Positions 63,349 through 64,000 of a stretch of 64,000 bases of DNA are shown piece after piece; position 1 is the stretch's first letter; every line of letters begins with the position of its first letter. The translations under genes were made by a program, and so were the position numbers. Origin of the DNA: Chitinophagales bacterium (lineage in GTDB: Bacteria > Bacteroidota > Bacteroidia > Chitinophagales > JADIYW01). The stretch is from NCBI GenBank assembly GCA_023957235.1, contig JAMLHI010000001.1:496001-560000 (forward strand). Reading direction: 5' to 3'. The notes under the pieces are model-generated. The model was not told the DNA's origin. It did not search any database and worked only from the letters and a program-made list of their open reading frames with translations.

Positions 63349-64000
63349 TCATCTCTGGATAATAAATCTTTTTGTATATGCATGCGAGCCTTCCTGATAT
63401 ATCGCCACATATATCCCATTAGGAAGCTGACTCACATCGATCTTTTTTTGTTGACCGTCTATTCTTAAGGTCTGATATGCTTTGCCGTCAGCGCCTGTTA
63501 TTATTAAGTGACCAGAAAAGTGTTCTTTAGACTGGATGGTGAATGTGGAGGAGGTTGGATTAGGATAAATCGTCCAATGCAATTGCTCTTCAGAAAGTTG
63601 ATTTATTACTTGGGTGACTTTCCCGCCGTCCCAGCTCCAAATGATAAAATTATCGCCCTCTTTGTCTGTGGCACCAAACAATACTTCATTTTCCACATTG
63701 ATGATAGATAATATTCCCCAGGCACCCTCTGTCAATGGGTTATATCTTTCAAAATCAATATTTCTGTAACTTTCACTTACCAAAAAATCAAGATGAGTTG
63801 TGTAACCACCCAAGTCTTCATTGGGCCTTTCATGGTGTCTGAAAACAGTGAGCTTCTCTCCAACGTTCCAACATCTGTATTCGCTATAACTCCACTGACT
63901 TTCATTGGGGTCAATCGGATAATTTGCTAAATATTGCTTCACCTGATTGCCTTCTATACCTACTACATTCAGATAATGGGAAATATCACTACTTGAGTCA
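63349..64000 (-). CDS. Secreted protein with type IX secretion type A tail (5' end outside window)
   Basis: The frame is open to the window edge, so only the last ~217 residues are seen. It includes ISHYLNVVGIEGNQVKQYLA at the upstream end, a beta-rich region with WGILSIINVENEVLFGATDK and FIIWSWDGGKV, and a C-terminal sorting domain: LHWTIYPNPTSSTFTIQSKE ... GIYVAIYQEG ... YTKRFIIQR. The GTG at about 63942 is internal and not a start. The preceding domain is unrecognised. The protein is probably anchored at the surface or released. Confidence 0.85.
   Translation of the reverse strand, partial: DSSSDISHYLNVVGIEGNQVKQYLANYPIDPNESQWSYSEYRCWNVGEKLTVFRHHERPNEDLGGYTTHLDFLVSESYRNIDFERYNPLTEGAWGILSIINVENEVLFGATDKEGDNFIIWSWDGGKVTQVINQLSEEQLHWTIYPNPTSSTFTIQSKEHFSGHLIITGADGKAYQTLRIDGQQKKIDVSQLPNGIYVAIYQEGSHAYTKRFIIQR

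Overview
The window reads as chromosomal DNA from a low-GC (roughly one-third GC by eye) member of the Bacteroidota. The evidence is type IX secretion C-terminal signals (a CHU_C/type B tail and several type A tails), SPII lipoproteins, a Rho with a very long charged linker, and -7 boxes of the form TAnnTTTG before many genes. I cannot name the genus; a saprospira- or chitinophaga-like relative is only a guess. Both ends cut genes: carB on the left and a secreted type A-tail protein on the right.

Layout. 1-7440: carB (partial), a giant PKD adhesin-like secreted protein, a di-haem peroxidase lipoprotein and an MFS carrier. 7590-14592: a type III restriction-modification locus on the minus strand, read as xre - [dead four-helix-bundle cassette] - mod - fic - [four-helix-bundle cassette] - res - small membrane protein. 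14861-21132: an outer-membrane-like protein and two tandem paralogous leucine-rich-repeat secreted proteins. 21133-22460: a graveyard of dispersed repeats and an IS4-type transposase fragment. 22460-45600: housekeeping and envelope genes (yaaA, carbon-nitrogen hydrolase, acyltransferase, TetR-SDR-hydrolase operon, LolE-like permease, rbfA, two ABC exporters, M1 and S9 peptidases, biotin carrier, O-methyltransferase, LysM glucosaminidase, hpt, adk, obgE). 45910-53572: a type I restriction-modification locus, hsdR - RAYT transposase with a REP cluster - fused hsdM/hsdS - four-helix-bundle cassette - orphaned hsdS tail - unknown protein - frameshifted PIN domain gene. 54093-62341: amidase and M28 peptidase, serS, anmK, rho, rpmH, rnpA, yidD. 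62356-64000: a lipoprotein and a secreted protein.

The most unusual signal is shared by the two restriction loci. Each contains four-helix-bundle (23S rRNA intervening-sequence/Avd-like) genes bounded by short AT-rich inverted repeats. The same repeat words are inserted in frame inside the neighbouring methyltransferase and specificity genes, encoding runs like NDEL or NYEL. The repeat spelling differs between the two loci. In the type I locus the cassette separates a duplicated 42-bp piece of the hsdS 3' end. I infer a small mobile cassette that targets or spreads inside restriction operons; no search was run to confirm this.

A second point of interest is rnpA. It is open in frame directly from the rpmH stop codon, has no ATG/GTG/TTG covering its conserved N-terminus, and carries a perfect 12-bp hairpin in that segment. 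No rRNA, tRNA, CRISPR array or prophage was seen.
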